38,967 nt of DNA from Pseudovibrio flavus (GCF_009711345.1 NZ_SMMA01000053.1:11112-50078), one strand, 5' to 3'. Positions 17,421 through 27,135 are shown, numbered from the stretch's first letter. Numbers and translations: made by a program. The notes: a model not told the origin generated them from the letters alone.

Positions 17421-18137
17421 TTAAGCGCTGCGGACTTCAATCTGTTCGCCAGACGCAATAGGCGCAACCGTATGGGCCTTGTCGCCCATCTGCTCGATAA
17501 AGCTGTCGGCAGACTGGTCGAGAACCTCAAAAGAGGCGTAGTGGCATGGGATCACAGCTTGGAAGTTAAAGTACCGCTTACATGCAATTGCCGCTGACTT
17601 GGCCCCCATTGTGAAACGATCACCAATCGGAACTAAGCCAACCTTCGGCTCGTAGAGTTCGTTGATGAGCGCCATGTCGCCAAAGATATCGGTATCACCC
17701 ATGTGATAAAGCGTTGGCTCCCCTTCGGCCATGATGACAACGCCATTCGGGTTACCCAAGTAAAGCGCGGTACCATCGCCAAGCTGGCTGGAGGAACTGT
17801 GAATCGCATTTGTAAGGGCGACCTTGAACGGCCCAAGGTCAACGCATCCGCCCGCATTCATCGGGTTGATATTGGTGATCCCTTGCGACTGAGCCCACAT
17901 GCAGATCTCGAAATTCGAGGTCAACAATGCTCCAGTCTGCTGCAGAATTTCGATTGCATCACCGATATGGTCATCATGTCCGTGCGTGATAACCACATGG
18001 GTAACGCCTTCGCTTACCTCTTCAATCGTGCGCTCAGACGGAAACGCCGGGTTCTGGGAAAGAAACGGGTCAATGAGAATCTTGGCTCCGTTTATTTCGA
18101 CAGTGGCCGCAGCGTGTCCCCAAAACGTAATTTTCAT
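17421..18137 (-). CDS. Metal-dependent hydrolase, UPF0173 family (MBL fold)
   Basis: This 238-aa protein is a metallo-beta-lactamase-fold hydrolase of the UPF0173/YtkL type. The metal motif HxHxDH is THGHDDHIGD (residues 51-60), supported by HMGDTDIFGDM with a bridging Asp and the late histidine in VIPCHYASF. No signal peptide, so it is cytoplasmic. The start MKITFWGHAA at 18137 matches the family start, and a GGAGAAGGA site lies before it; the open frame to 18218 is rejected. Substrates of the family are not well defined. It sits between the DAPG-hydrolase-like gene and ung. Confidence 0.93.
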   Translation of the reverse strand: MKITFWGHAAATVEINGAKILIDPFLSQNPAFPSERTIEEVSEGVTHVVITHGHDDHIGDAIEILQQTGALLTSNFEICMWAQSQGITNINPMNAGGCVDLGPFKVALTNAIHSSSSQLGDGTALYLGNPNGVVIMAEGEPTLYHMGDTDIFGDMALINELYEPKVGLVPIGDRFTMGAKSAAIACKRYFNFQAVIPCHYASFEVLDQSADSFIEQMGDKAHTVAPIASGEQIEVRSA

Positions 18138-18258
18138 AGGTGTTTGTCCTTCTCCGCCCTGCCCGAATGCTCCCCGGGCACGGCGAGTTTCCTCTAAGTG
18201 AGCCGAAAGATCAACCAAACAGCCTCATTGATCTACCCGGCAAAAAGGCGAGTACCAA

Positions 18259-18942
18259 TTAGTCTAGTGGCAATTGCCAGTTGATCGGCTCTTTACCCTG
18301 CCCTGCAAGATAGTCATTGATCTGTGAAAATGGCTTTGAACCGAAGAAGCCACGGTAAGCAGAAAGCGGAGATGGATGCGCTCCCTTAAGGATCAAATGG
18401 CGCGAACCATCAATAAGCGCTTCTTTTTTCTGCGCGTGCCCGCCCCACAGAACGAATGCAACACCGCTGGTGTTCTCACTGACTGCGCGAATGGCTGCAT
18501 CAGTAAAGCGGCCCCAGCCGATCTTGGCATGGGAGCCTGCCTGCGCAGCTTCTACAGACAAGGAAGTGTTGAGCAGCAAAACGCCTTGCTCTGCCCAGCT
18601 TTGAAGGAACCCGTGACTAGGGATTTCAAAGCCGACATCCGTTGCCAGCTCCTTGTAAATATTCTTTAGCGATGGCGGCGGTGTGACACCCTTTAGAACG
18701 GAGAAGCTAAGGCCGTGAGCCTGCCCCGGACCGTGATACGGGTCTTGACCGAGAATAACGACCTTTACGCTTTCCAGCGGCGTCGCCTCAAAAGCGGCGT
18801 AGCGGTTGGCGTCAGTCGGGTAAACAGTCTTGCCTTCAGCATGAGCTGCTGCCAACGCCGCTTCGATTTTGGCAAAGTAAGGCTGAGTGAATTCACCCTG
18901 CAAAACCTCATGCCATCTGCCGTTTAGCCTCTGGGTTGTCAT
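18259..18942 (-). CDS. ung: Uracil-DNA glycosylase, family 1
   Basis: Ung removes uracil from DNA as the first step of base excision repair in the cytoplasm. The 227-aa product carries the catalytic water-activating motif [18 protein letters not shown] (Asp67, His70), the [10 protein letters not shown] segment, LWGGHAQKK and the closing [13 protein letters not shown] loop with catalytic His. The frame is open to 19140, overlapping ruvX, but family members begin near MTTQRL, and a GAGGA site is close before the ATG at 18942. The region 18943-19121 between ung and ruvX holds the divergent promoters but no gene. Confidence 0.96.
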   Translation of the reverse strand: MTTQRLNGRWHEVLQGEFTQPYFAKIEAALAAAHAEGKTVYPTDANRYAAFEATPLESVKVVILGQDPYHGPGQAHGLSFSVLKGVTPPPSLKNIYKELATDVGFEIPSHGFLQSWAEQGVLLLNTSLSVEAAQAGSHAKIGWGRFTDAAIRAVSENTSGVAFVLWGGHAQKKEALIDGSRHLILKGAHPSPLSAYRGFFGSKPFSQINDYLAGQGKEPINWQLPLD

Positions 18943-19121
18943 TTGTCCTCGCAAAGCTGTTTGTTTGCCTAAAGCTCTGCTTTGTTTTGCCTGCAAACTC
19001 CAGAGATCAATGGCGTAGCCCCGCCTCTTTCCCCTTTTATTGTGCCGCACCTTTGGTGACGACGATATCCTTTGGTTCAAGCAAGCTTGGCATTTCGGTA
19101 GACCCATGATAGAGCGCGGGC

Positions 19122-19631
19122 ATGGCAAATGATCCGGCACTCGATTTTGATAGTTTTTGGGCTGAACTCGCAGAGGGACAGCGCATTATTGGTATAGACC
19201 TTGGCACCAAGACAATTGGTCTTGCGCTGTCAGATATTGGCCTTTCCATTGCTAGTCCGCTGGAAACCATCAAGCGCAAAAAATTCACGCTGGACGTGGA
19301 GCGCCTCTTTGCCCTTTGCAACGAGTACAACGTTGGTGGTTTGGTTATCGGCTTGCCGCTAAATATGGACGGTTCTGAGGGCCCACGTGTACAAGCGACT
19401 CGCGCCTTCGTGCGAAACCTGCACAACCTCAATCCAATGCCGATCACCTACTGGGACGAGCGCCTTTCAACGGCAGCCGTTACCAGAACACTGCTTGAGG
19501 CCGACCGTTCCCGAGCTCGCCGCGCAGAACTGGTGGACAAGATGGCCGCGAGCTACATTTTGCAGGGCTTTCTAGACAAGCTCACTCTTTCCATGCCAAG
19601 TTCCTACGATTATTACGAGGACGATTATTGA
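19122..19631 (+). CDS. ruvX: Putative pre-16S rRNA nuclease / Holliday junction resolvase RuvX
   Basis: RuvX/YqgF is an RNase H-like nuclease that trims the 5' end of pre-16S rRNA and has also been called a Holliday junction resolvase. The 169-aa protein holds the catalytic first motif [15 protein letters not shown] (Asp26), a second one in [16 protein letters not shown] and the third [16 protein letters not shown] (Asp in WDERLST) followed by [14 protein letters not shown]. The usual length is about 140-170. The ATG at 19122 has no clear ribosome site, so a later start is possible. It is the first gene of a plus-strand run that also contains the AEC carrier gene. Confidence 0.95.
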   Translation: MANDPALDFDSFWAELAEGQRIIGIDLGTKTIGLALSDIGLSIASPLETIKRKKFTLDVERLFALCNEYNVGGLVIGLPLNMDGSEGPRVQATRAFVRNLHNLNPMPITYWDERLSTAAVTRTLLEADRSRARRAELVDKMAASYILQGFLDKLTLSMPSSYDYYEDDY

Positions 19632-19710
19632 TCTTGTCCGGTCCTCGGCAAGACACCTGACATTTTCCAAGTCTTCAGCTCCCTGACGACCTTTTTCGAA
19701 AGCGCCGCCT

Positions 19711-20637
19711 ATGCCGATTGCTGTCACCGCAATGCTGCCTATCATCTTGTTGATTGCAACAGGCTGGACGCTAAATCGCAAAAAGGTCATTTCCGCTGAG
19801 GGCTGGAATGCCATGGATAAGCTGGGTTACTACCTGCTCTTTCCTGCAACCCTCTTCAACAACGTTTCGACAGCAGACTTTAACGCGCTGGACGTTGGCA
19901 CCTACGCTGCAACGCTTTACAGCACGTTAGGTACATTGTGCGTGCTGCTGATCCTGCTTCAGCCTCTTTTAAAGAAGTCTTTGTCGGTAACCGGCCCTGC
20001 TTTCAGCTCCATTTTTCAAGGTAGCGTGCGCTGGAATGCGTTCATCGTCATGGGTATTGCCGGAACCGTTTGGGGTAAATCGGGCTTAGCCATCACAGCC
20101 ATTACAATGGCCCTGCTCATTCCAGTGATCAACGTCATCACCATTACCATGATGACCGTCTACGCCTCTGGTAAAGCGATCTCTGTGAAGGCAATCCTTC
20201 TTGGCATCTGCAAGAACCCGTTCATCATCGCGATCAGTGCTGGCCTAGTGCTTAACCTTGGCGGTGTGGAAGTGCCGCAAACCATTTCCACCTACGTGAA
20301 CTTTTTGGGCCGCGCTGCTGTTCCGCTGGCTTTGCTTTGCATTGGTGCCTCTATGGATCTTGATGCGCTGCGCAAACCCGGCCCTCGTTTGATCTTCGGC
20401 TCGGTTATGCGCCTTGCTATCGCCCCGGCGGTTGCACTTCTGTTCGCCCACCTCTACGGCCTTGATGATCTCGCCAAGGGCCTTGTTGTGCTTGTATTTG
20501 CCGTACCAACAGCAGCTTCTGCATTCGTGCTGGCAAAACAGATGGGCGGAGATTCCAAGCTGATGGCGGAGCTGCTGGCACTACAGGCCGTTCTTGCCGC
20601 GTTTACGCTAACGCTGTGGCTTCTTGTTATCGGCTAA
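19711..20637 (+). CDS. AEC-family (auxin efflux carrier-like) transporter
   Basis: The 308-aa membrane protein has around ten predicted helices in the 5+5 pattern of the AEC family (MleP/auxin efflux carrier). Markers are an early GWTLNRKKVIS, LGYYLLFPATLF, the SVRWNAFIVM region, an internal GRAAVPLALLCIGASM segment and the FAVPTAASAFVLAKQMGGD segment near the end, which is strongly conserved. Family members move organic acids or similar compounds; the exact substrate is not predictable. The ATG at 19711 is 79 bases after the ruvX stop. No good ribosome site is visible, and Met8 (19732) is an alternative start. Confidence 0.93.
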   Translation: MPIAVTAMLPIILLIATGWTLNRKKVISAEGWNAMDKLGYYLLFPATLFNNVSTADFNALDVGTYAATLYSTLGTLCVLLILLQPLLKKSLSVTGPAFSSIFQGSVRWNAFIVMGIAGTVWGKSGLAITAITMALLIPVINVITITMMTVYASGKAISVKAILLGICKNPFIIAISAGLVLNLGGVEVPQTISTYVNFLGRAAVPLALLCIGASMDLDALRKPGPRLIFGSVMRLAIAPAVALLFAHLYGLDDLAKGLVVLVFAVPTAASAFVLAKQMGGDSKLMAELLALQAVLAAFTLTLWLLVIG

Positions 20638-20760
20638 ACGTATCTCTACGTAGGACAAATTGACAAAACGTTTCAACAGGCTAGCCTCTAGCTCGCCGGT
20701 ACTTTTTGGCTATTCTAATTCAAGCGCGAGGCATAACGCGGCCTCAAACTAGAACAGTCA

Positions 20761-21228
20761 ATGGAAAGTGCCATGCCAACGACTAACCAATTACGTCCTC
20801 ACCACTGCGTTCCCGAACCGATCCTGCGCATTCTTTGTGATAATTGTGCACAGTGCGAAGATGCTTGCCCGCAAGGCATCATAAAAATCTGCGAGTTCTC
20901 ACTGTTACCATTTCTCGATGTCGGTGAGGCAGGCTGTACGTTTTGTGGCTTTTGTGCCATGGCATGCTCTACAGGCGCATTGTCAGAACATCAGCTCTAC
21001 CAGCGCCTAAAACTGCGTCCCCGTTTCAAAAGCAATTGTCTGACCAAGGCAGGCGGAGATTGCACCATTTGCGTTAATGCATGCCCGCGCGGCGCTATCC
21101 GGCTGGTCGGCATTCCGACAGACATTTCGTTCTTAACGCACAAGCAAGAGAATTGCATGGGCTGTGGCATCTGCGCTGCGGCCTGCCCGCAAAACGCCAT
21201 TGAGCTCACCAAAACGGCGGTGCGCTAG
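20761..21228 (+). CDS. napF: Ferredoxin-type protein NapF-like, four Fe-S motifs
   Basis: The 155-aa protein is a cytoplasmic iron-sulfur protein resembling NapF, which helps maturation of the periplasmic nitrate reductase NapA. Four cysteine groups are visible: C26-C29-C32-C36, C59-C62-C65-C69, C93 with C101-C104-C108, and C132-C135-C138-C142, each compatible with one [4Fe-4S] cluster. The third group is irregular, as in NapF. An ATG at 20773 follows a ggaaag site and may be the true start. No other nap gene is present in the window. It converges with the AidB-like gene and overlaps it by four bases. A general ferredoxin cannot be excluded. Confidence 0.85.
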   Translation: MESAMPTTNQLRPHHCVPEPILRILCDNCAQCEDACPQGIIKICEFSLLPFLDVGEAGCTFCGFCAMACSTGALSEHQLYQRLKLRPRFKSNCLTKAGGDCTICVNACPRGAIRLVGIPTDISFLTHKQENCMGCGICAAACPQNAIELTKTAVR

Positions 21229-22874
21229 GCGACGCGGTAAAGCCAATCTAGTATCTCTTTGGCGTTGTAGCGGCCATCCAGCATACCGTAGCTTGAGCGC
21301 CACTGCCCCGCCAATCGTGTCTCGATAAACGCATCAGCAATTGCAGGTGGGGCAACCTTCTTTAACGCGTCACCTGCTGCGGTAATAGCAAGCTGCTCGG
21401 TAAGAATGCGCGCGCCGCCTGGGTCATCAACACAGCTTCGCGCCGCTGCTTGAAGCACCTCAACGGAAACCCGACCTGCAGAGCCCAGCCCCTGCTGAAA
21501 CTCGCCTAGCACATTTATAAAGCTTTGAGTTTCCTTGCTAAGCACGCGCAGCATATCCAGCGCCATGACACTACCAGAGCCCTCCCAGATGCTATTGACC
21601 GGTGCTTCACGGTAGAACCGCGCAAGATCAAAGTCCTCAACGTAGCCATTCCCGCCAAGGCTTTCCATCGCCTCGTTAATGACAGTCGCTGCGACTTTGC
21701 AGACCCAGTACTTGGCCGCAGGTGTGACAACGCGAAGGTATTCAGCCGACGCTTCGTCCCCCCGTGTAAGGCCGTCTTGTGCATGGGCAAGCCTAAGCGC
21801 CAGCGCTGTGGCCGCAGCAACATCAAGCGCCATATCGGCAAGCACACGCTGCATAATCGGCTGGTCGATCAGGTGATGACCGAATACAGAACGATGGCGT
21901 ACATGATGGACTGCACGGGCAACAGCTCCGCGCATCAGCCCCGAAGAACCCAAAACACAGTCAACGCGTGTAGGCGTGACCATGTTGAGGATGGTCCCAA
22001 TGCCCTTCCCCGGGTGCCCAATGAGATATCCAAGCGCCTCGTCAAACTCCACTTCGCTTGAAGCGTTAGACCAGTTCCCCAACTTGTCCTTAAGGCGCTG
22101 GAAGTTCAGCCGGTTCACTGCTCCGTCGTCGAGAACGCGAGGCACGAGGAAGCAGCTTGGCCCTTCTTGCAACGTGGCAAGCACCAGAAAGGCATCGCTC
22201 ATTGGGGCGGACATAAACCACTTGTGACCGGTCAAACGATAGTGGCCGTCACTTGCAAGCGCTGCACTGGTGACAATCTGCCGTAAATCTGTTCCGCCTT
22301 GACGCTCGGTCATACCCATACCGATGGATACGCCGTCTTTGCCGGAAGCTGCGCGGAACCGCTGGTCGTACTTACGTCTGCCGATCTTTTCCAGCCAAGG
22401 CCCCGCAATATCAGGCTGCTTGCTTAGCGCAAAGCCTGCGGCATTAGTCATGGTAACGGGGCAAAGGTGACCGGCTTCAACCTGCGTCATCACATAGTAA
22501 AGCTGTGCTCGTTCAACAAACACCGGCTTTCCCGGACGACCTTTCGCTTCAACAAAGGCGCAGTGAAGACCAGCCTCAAACGAGCGGCGCATAAGAGCAT
22601 GATAGGAAGGATGGTACTCTACGAGATCGAGCCTACGCCCGTAAGGATCGTGGGTTCGCAGCTCTGGCCGGTTGGTGTTGGCGAGCCTACCAAGCACGAG
22701 CGCATCTGCGCCGCCGCATTGGGCACCGAACTTTAACAGCGCGCCGCGCTGCGAATCCGCGCCGCCGTAAGTATCACCCAATGAGAGTAAAAGTTGATCA
22801 CTCTCGGCAAGATTGTACCCACAGTATGGAGGAGACTGATTATATACAGCTTCTTTTGCGCTCTGGTTGGACAT
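21225..22874 (-). CDS. AidB-like acyl-CoA dehydrogenase
   Basis: The 549-aa protein is an acyl-CoA-dehydrogenase-fold flavoprotein of the AidB subfamily. AidB in E. coli is part of the adaptive response to DNA alkylation, binds DNA and has weak isovaleryl-CoA dehydrogenase activity. Family signs are the N-terminal NQSPPYCGYNLAESDQLL and LGRLANTNRPELRTHDPYGRRLDLVEYHPSYHALMR (read in pieces), FAD-binding GMGMTERQGGTDL, HKWFMSAPMSDAFLVLA, and the C-terminal REAPVNSIWEGSGSVMALDMLR. No Ada or AlkB gene lies nearby, so a damage role is not shown here. The ATG at 22874 has a GGAAGAG site. The length equals the usual ~545. Confidence 0.9.
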   Translation of the reverse strand: MSNQSAKEAVYNQSPPYCGYNLAESDQLLLSLGDTYGGADSQRGALLKFGAQCGGADALVLGRLANTNRPELRTHDPYGRRLDLVEYHPSYHALMRRSFEAGLHCAFVEAKGRPGKPVFVERAQLYYVMTQVEAGHLCPVTMTNAAGFALSKQPDIAGPWLEKIGRRKYDQRFRAASGKDGVSIGMGMTERQGGTDLRQIVTSAALASDGHYRLTGHKWFMSAPMSDAFLVLATLQEGPSCFLVPRVLDDGAVNRLNFQRLKDKLGNWSNASSEVEFDEALGYLIGHPGKGIGTILNMVTPTRVDCVLGSSGLMRGAVARAVHHVRHRSVFGHHLIDQPIMQRVLADMALDVAAATALALRLAHAQDGLTRGDEASAEYLRVVTPAAKYWVCKVAATVINEAMESLGGNGYVEDFDLARFYREAPVNSIWEGSGSVMALDMLRVLSKETQSFINVLGEFQQGLGSAGRVSVEVLQAAARSCVDDPGGARILTEQLAITAAGDALKKVAPPAIADAFIETRLAGQWRSSYGMLDGRYNAKEILDWLYRVA

Positions 22875-23009
22875 GTTGCTCTTCCATTCTGGGCGGGTAA
22901 CCTAGAGATTGTCACAAGTTAGACCGTTTCCCGCAACCTAGCAAAGGAAACTAGACGAACGTGCAACTCCGCTCCCCTCTTTACGAACGGCATCAAACCG
23001 CCTACTAAA

Positions 23010-23975
23010 GTGTCTTCGATGACCGCACAAACTTCGCATCGAGCTCCAATTTTTCCTCACCGGCACCTCCTCGGTATCGAGGCGCTGCAACCGCAGGATA
23101 TTCTCCACCTCCTAGACCTTGCAGATGAAGCCGTCGAAGTCTCTCGACAGGTCGAAAAGCAAAAGGCTGTTCTACGAGGCCGGACACAAATCAACCTCTT
23201 CTTCGAGGCATCCACTCGCACCCAATCTTCCTTCGAACTCGCAGGAAAACGCTTGGGCGCGGATGTGATGAATATGCAGGTTTCCGCTTCTTCCGTTAAA
23301 AAGGGCGAAACCCTCATCGACACTGCTGCAACCTTGAACGCAATGCGTCCTGACCTTCTGGTGGTTCGCCACCATGCCGCTGGTGCTGTGCACCTGCTGG
23401 CCCGCAAGGTTGGTTGCTCGGTAGTCAACGCAGGCGACGGTGCCCACGAGCACCCGACACAGGCCCTGCTGGACGCCCTCACAATTCGCCGTCACAAAGG
23501 CAATATCGGTGGCCTCACCGTTGCCATCTGCGGCGATATCCGTCACTCACGCGTTGCCCGCTCCAACATCATTCTCTTGAGCAAACTGGGTGCACGCGTT
23601 CGCGTTATTGCTCCATCAACCCTTCTGCCCTCCGGTATCCATAACATGGGCGTTGAAGTCTTCACCAATATGCGCGAAGGCCTGAAAGGCTGTGACATTG
23701 TGATGATGCTCCGCCTTCAAAGAGAACGCATGAGCGGCGCTTTTGTGCCATCTGTGCGCGAGTATTTTAAGTACCACGGTCTGGACGCTGAAAAGCTTAG
23801 CTACGCCAACGAAGGCGCTCTGGTTATGCACCCGGGGCCTATGAACCGCGGTGTAGAAATAGCGGCAGAAATCGCAGATGGCCCGCAGTCTCTCATCCGC
23901 GAACAGGTAGAGATGGGTGTGGCAATCCGCATGGCAGTGCTTGAAGCGCTGGCCAACAACCTGCCAGACAATTGA
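23010..23975 (+). CDS. pyrB: Aspartate carbamoyltransferase catalytic subunit
   Basis: PyrB makes carbamoyl-aspartate from carbamoyl phosphate and aspartate, the committed step of pyrimidine synthesis. The 321-aa protein shows the carbamoyl-phosphate loop [15 protein letters not shown] (STRT at about 68-71), the [11 protein letters not shown] motif, a PxMRxxx-like [13 protein letters not shown], the aspartate-side LRLQRERM and the HPGPMNRG segment. The GTG at 23010 or the ATG at 23019 can start the protein; no strong ribosome site helps to decide. pyrC' follows with eight bases, so they are cotranscribed. This is the class of ATCase that assembles with an inactive dihydroorotase partner. Confidence 0.97.
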   Translation: MSSMTAQTSHRAPIFPHRHLLGIEALQPQDILHLLDLADEAVEVSRQVEKQKAVLRGRTQINLFFEASTRTQSSFELAGKRLGADVMNMQVSASSVKKGETLIDTAATLNAMRPDLLVVRHHAAGAVHLLARKVGCSVVNAGDGAHEHPTQALLDALTIRRHKGNIGGLTVAICGDIRHSRVARSNIILLSKLGARVRVIAPSTLLPSGIHNMGVEVFTNMREGLKGCDIVMMLRLQRERMSGAFVPSVREYFKYHGLDAEKLSYANEGALVMHPGPMNRGVEIAAEIADGPQSLIREQVEMGVAIRMAVLEALANNLPDN

Positions 23976-23986
23976 GGGACAAGCGT

Positions 23987-25291
23987 ATGCTAGAAACAGG
24001 AAAACCGCTGGTCCTTGAAAACGCCCGTATCATCGACCCGGCAACAAATATGGATGAAGCTGGCAGCCTGATCATGGCTGGCGGCAAAATCATCGCTGCA
24101 GGCCGTGAAGCCCTCAATCAGGGCGCACCGGAAGGCGCTAAAGTCGTTAACTGCAACGGCGCAGTGGTTGCACCGGGCCTCATCGACATTGGCGTCAATG
24201 TTGGTGAACCGGGTGCCGAGCACCGCGAAACGCTGGAAAGTGCATCCCAAGCAGCAGCAGCGGGCGGTGTCACCACCATCGTTACCGGCCCAGACTGTGA
24301 TCCGGTCATCGACGACCCTGCCCTTGTAGACTTCATTTTGCGCCGCGCCCGCGACACCGCTATCGTCAATGTTCTGCCAATGGCAGCGCTGACGAAAGGT
24401 CTCAAGGGCGAGGAAATGAGCGAGATCGGCCTGCTTCAGGAAGCTGGTGCGGTGGCATTTACCAACGCAACCCATCCGGTCACCAACTCGCAGGTTCTGC
24501 TGCGCCTTCTCACATACGCCCGTGACTTCGATGCGCTCGTCGTCCATCAGGCAAAGGACAAGGATCTGGCAGGCTCCGGCGTTATGAACTCCGGCCTTCG
24601 CGCAACATGGCTTGGCCTTGGTGGCATTCCGAAGGAAGCCGAGTTTATGGCTATCGAGCGGGATATGCGTCTGGTTGCTATGGCAAACGGCAAATATCAC
24701 GCGCGCATCATCTCTTGCCCGCAGAGCGCAAAAGCAATCCGCACGGCAAAAGAAGAAGGCCTGAACGTTACCGCCGGTATCTCCATCAACCACCTGACCA
24801 TGAACGAGAACGATATCGGCCCGTACCGTACGTTCCACAAGATGTCGCCGCCGCTACGCACAGAAGACGACCGCCGCGCAATGGTGGAAGCTTTGGCAGA
24901 TGGCACCATCGACATCATCATGTCAGATCACAATCCGCAGGACGTTGAAACCAAGCGTCATCCCTTTGCGGAAGCAGAAGATGGTGCATTAGGTCTGGAA
25001 ACAATGCTGGGCGCTGGCATGAGACTGGTGCATAGCGGTGATATTTCCATTATGAAGCTTCTTGCAAGCATGACCTGCAATCCGGCCAAACGTTTGGGGC
25101 TGGAAGCTGGTCGCTTGGCAAGAGGGGCACCTGCTGACATCATTGTGTTTGATCCAGAACGACCATGGATCGTGGAGAAGGACAAAATCCGCTCCCGCTC
25201 CAAAAATACGCCGTTCGAGGATGAAACCCTGACGGGTCGTGTTTTGACAACAATCGTCTCAGGCCGCATCCTCTACGAGATTGATGCTTAG
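23987..25291 (+). CDS. pyrC: Dihydroorotase homologue lacking metal ligands (PyrC'/PyrX type)
   Basis: The 434-aa protein belongs to the amidohydrolase family of dihydroorotases and lies 11 bases past pyrB. The usual metal-binding HxH (in GLIDxHVHLREPG) reads GLIDIGVNVGEPG, with Gly and Asn in place of both histidines (residues 69 and 71). The later HVST-type His is replaced in RIISCPQSAKA, and the paired His in VTPHHL reads INHL, while SDHNPQDVETKRHPF and the start of the frame remain. This is the pattern of PyrC' in Pseudomonas, which is not catalytic but needed to hold ATCase together. A true dihydroorotase should exist elsewhere in the genome. The ATG at 23987 has a GAGGGAC site. A frame start at 23972 is rejected. 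Confidence 0.93.
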   Translation: MLETGKPLVLENARIIDPATNMDEAGSLIMAGGKIIAAGREALNQGAPEGAKVVNCNGAVVAPGLIDIGVNVGEPGAEHRETLESASQAAAAGGVTTIVTGPDCDPVIDDPALVDFILRRARDTAIVNVLPMAALTKGLKGEEMSEIGLLQEAGAVAFTNATHPVTNSQVLLRLLTYARDFDALVVHQAKDKDLAGSGVMNSGLRATWLGLGGIPKEAEFMAIERDMRLVAMANGKYHARIISCPQSAKAIRTAKEEGLNVTAGISINHLTMNENDIGPYRTFHKMSPPLRTEDDRRAMVEALADGTIDIIMSDHNPQDVETKRHPFAEAEDGALGLETMLGAGMRLVHSGDISIMKLLASMTCNPAKRLGLEAGRLARGAPADIIVFDPERPWIVEKDKIRSRSKNTPFEDETLTGRVLTTIVSGRILYEIDA

Positions 25292-25311
25292 TGGCAACTT
25301 GGAGATGAAAC

Positions 25312-25929
25312 GTGCCGGATCCGATCAGCTGGTCTTTTGACCTGCCTTACTATTTCATTGCACTTGGTTTCGGCTATCTGCTCGGGTCTATCCCGTTTGG
25401 CTTGTTGATTACACGCTTTGCCGGTCTTGGCGACATTCGCCAGATCGGCTCCGGCAACATCGGCACCACCAACGTGTTGCGGACAGGCAAAAAAAGCTTG
25501 GCCGCACTCACCCTGCTTTGCGATGCGCTAAAGGGCACTGCGGCAGTTCTTATCATCAAGTTCCTGATGGGACCGGACGCAGCCCTGCTTGCCGGTCTTG
25601 GTGCGTTTCTCGGCCACCTGTTTCCCGTATGGCTAAAATTCAAAGGTGGTAAGGGCGTCGCCACTTATATAGGTATTCTTTACGGGTTCTACTGGCCGAT
25701 GGGCTTGATCTTCATGGCCATCTGGATTGTGGTTGCGCTGGTTACACGCTTTTCTTCTCTGTCCGCGCTCACCGCTTCCCTCGTGACCCCGCTCATTTTG
25801 ATCGGCTTTGACAAGTGGCAGCTTGCGCAAATGATGGCCCTGCTCTCGCTTATGCTCTGGATCAAGCATCACGAGAATATCCGCCGTTTGCTCAGCGGCG
25901 AGGAAAGCAAGATCGGCAAAAAGGGATAA
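25312..25929 (+). CDS. plsY: Acyl-phosphate glycerol-3-phosphate acyltransferase
   Basis: PlsY is an inner-membrane enzyme that transfers the acyl group of acyl phosphate to glycerol-3-phosphate in the first step of phospholipid synthesis. The 205-aa protein shows the three conserved motifs: [11 protein letters not shown] near residue 25, the loop [16 protein letters not shown] near 47-62 and [13 protein letters not shown] near 107-119. It has five or more membrane helices, and the lysine-rich tail EESKIGKKG is cytoplasmic. The start is GTG at 25312 with a GGAG site. The gene begins 20 bases after pyrC' and its stop abuts the dprA start, so translation of the two is likely coupled. Confidence 0.97.
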   Translation: MPDPISWSFDLPYYFIALGFGYLLGSIPFGLLITRFAGLGDIRQIGSGNIGTTNVLRTGKKSLAALTLLCDALKGTAAVLIIKFLMGPDAALLAGLGAFLGHLFPVWLKFKGGKGVATYIGILYGFYWPMGLIFMAIWIVVALVTRFSSLSALTASLVTPLILIGFDKWQLAQMMALLSLMLWIKHHENIRRLLSGEESKIGKKG

Positions 25930-27075
25930 ATGCTCACAGCCACGAAACCAAACCGGCACCTCTCTAACGCCCAGCGGTTATCGTGGCTAAGGCTTATCCG
26001 CTCCGAAAATGTGGGCCCTTCCACATTTCGCGAGCTACTCAATCACTTCGGTTCGGCCCAAGCTGCACTTGATGCGCTGCCGGACATAAGCGCAAGGGGC
26101 GGAAAGAAAACCTACCGCCCCTGCACCGAAGATAAAGCACTTCGAGAAATGGAAGCGCTTTCGGCACTCGGCGGCAGGCTCGTCGCCATGGGAGAGCCAG
26201 ACTACCCCGCCCGCCTTCATCATATTGATGCGCCTCCCCCTCTTCTTTCAGTACGCGGCAAGCCTGTCACAAACATCAGCAAATCGTTGGCGATTGTAGG
26301 TGCGCGCAACGCGTCCCTGTCAGGCAAAAAGATGGCGTATGTTCTGGCAGCAGAGCTATCGCAGGCAGGGTACGTGATCGTTTCCGGCCTTGCACGCGGC
26401 ATAGACAGCGCTGCCCACGCAGCCAGCTTGAAGAATGGAACGGTTGGCGTATTCGCTGGGGGTGTTGACCACATCTACCCGGATGAGAACATCCCCCTTT
26501 GCCATTCAATGCTGGAAGCCAACGGCGCCGTCTTGAGCGAAATGCCTTTAGGTTGGAAACCAAGAGCGCGGGACTTTCCCCGGCGCAACCGCCTCATCTC
26601 CGGCATCAGCTTAGGCACCATCATCATAGAAGCGGCGAAAAAATCCGGTTCACTACACACCGCCCGCTTTGCGCTAGAACAAGGGCGCGAAGTATTCGCA
26701 GTCCCCGGCTCTCCGCTGGACCCTCGCTCTGAAGGTGCAAACCGTCTCATCCAGCAAGGGGCATATTTGGTGAATGATAGTCAGGATGTGCTCAGTGCAT
26801 TAGACACGCTCAACCAACCCTTCCTCCCGTTTTCAGAGGATGGGGACCAATCTATTGATATACCAGAAAATCATTGGAAGCCCGCTTCTACCGAAGCTCG
26901 GCCCGATCAGCGACGGGCAATCACGCAGGCTCTAAGCGCGACACCAACAGATATTGACGAGCTTGCAAGACACGCAGCCATGCCGGTTTCTGCGGTGCGC
27001 ATTGTCCTACTGGAACTCGAACTGGCGGGCAAACTGGAGCGCCATACGCGCAACAGAGTATCACTTGTGCTCTAA
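25930..27075 (+). CDS. dprA: DNA processing protein DprA
   Basis: DprA binds incoming single-stranded DNA during natural transformation and loads RecA. The 381-aa protein has an N-terminal SAM-like region, then the Rossmann-like core with AIVGARNASLSGKK, the strongly conserved SGLARGIDSAAHAASL (about residues 154-169) and GGVDHIYPDENIPL, followed by FPRRNRLISGIS and SGSLHTARFALEQGREVFAVPG. A winged-helix DML1-like tail follows (about 320-380). The ATG at 25930 directly follows the plsY stop codon, so coupling is likely. Presence of dprA alone does not prove competence, as it is widely conserved in alphaproteobacteria. Confidence 0.97.
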   Translation: MLTATKPNRHLSNAQRLSWLRLIRSENVGPSTFRELLNHFGSAQAALDALPDISARGGKKTYRPCTEDKALREMEALSALGGRLVAMGEPDYPARLHHIDAPPPLLSVRGKPVTNISKSLAIVGARNASLSGKKMAYVLAAELSQAGYVIVSGLARGIDSAAHAASLKNGTVGVFAGGVDHIYPDENIPLCHSMLEANGAVLSEMPLGWKPRARDFPRRNRLISGISLGTIIIEAAKKSGSLHTARFALEQGREVFAVPGSPLDPRSEGANRLIQQGAYLVNDSQDVLSALDTLNQPFLPFSEDGDQSIDIPENHWKPASTEARPDQRRAITQALSATPTDIDELARHAAMPVSAVRIVLLELELAGKLERHTRNRVSLVL

Positions 27076-27135
27076 ATCCCCAGAAATATGAGATTACAAA
27101 GAAACGATAAGGCTTTAGCAGCTATTTATTCAAAT

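Noticed and set aside
20660-20676. Possible FNR-type site before the napF-like gene (ttgac...ttcaa)
   Set aside because: The half-sites are 17 bases overall instead of the 14 of an FNR/FixK box, so I do not call it.
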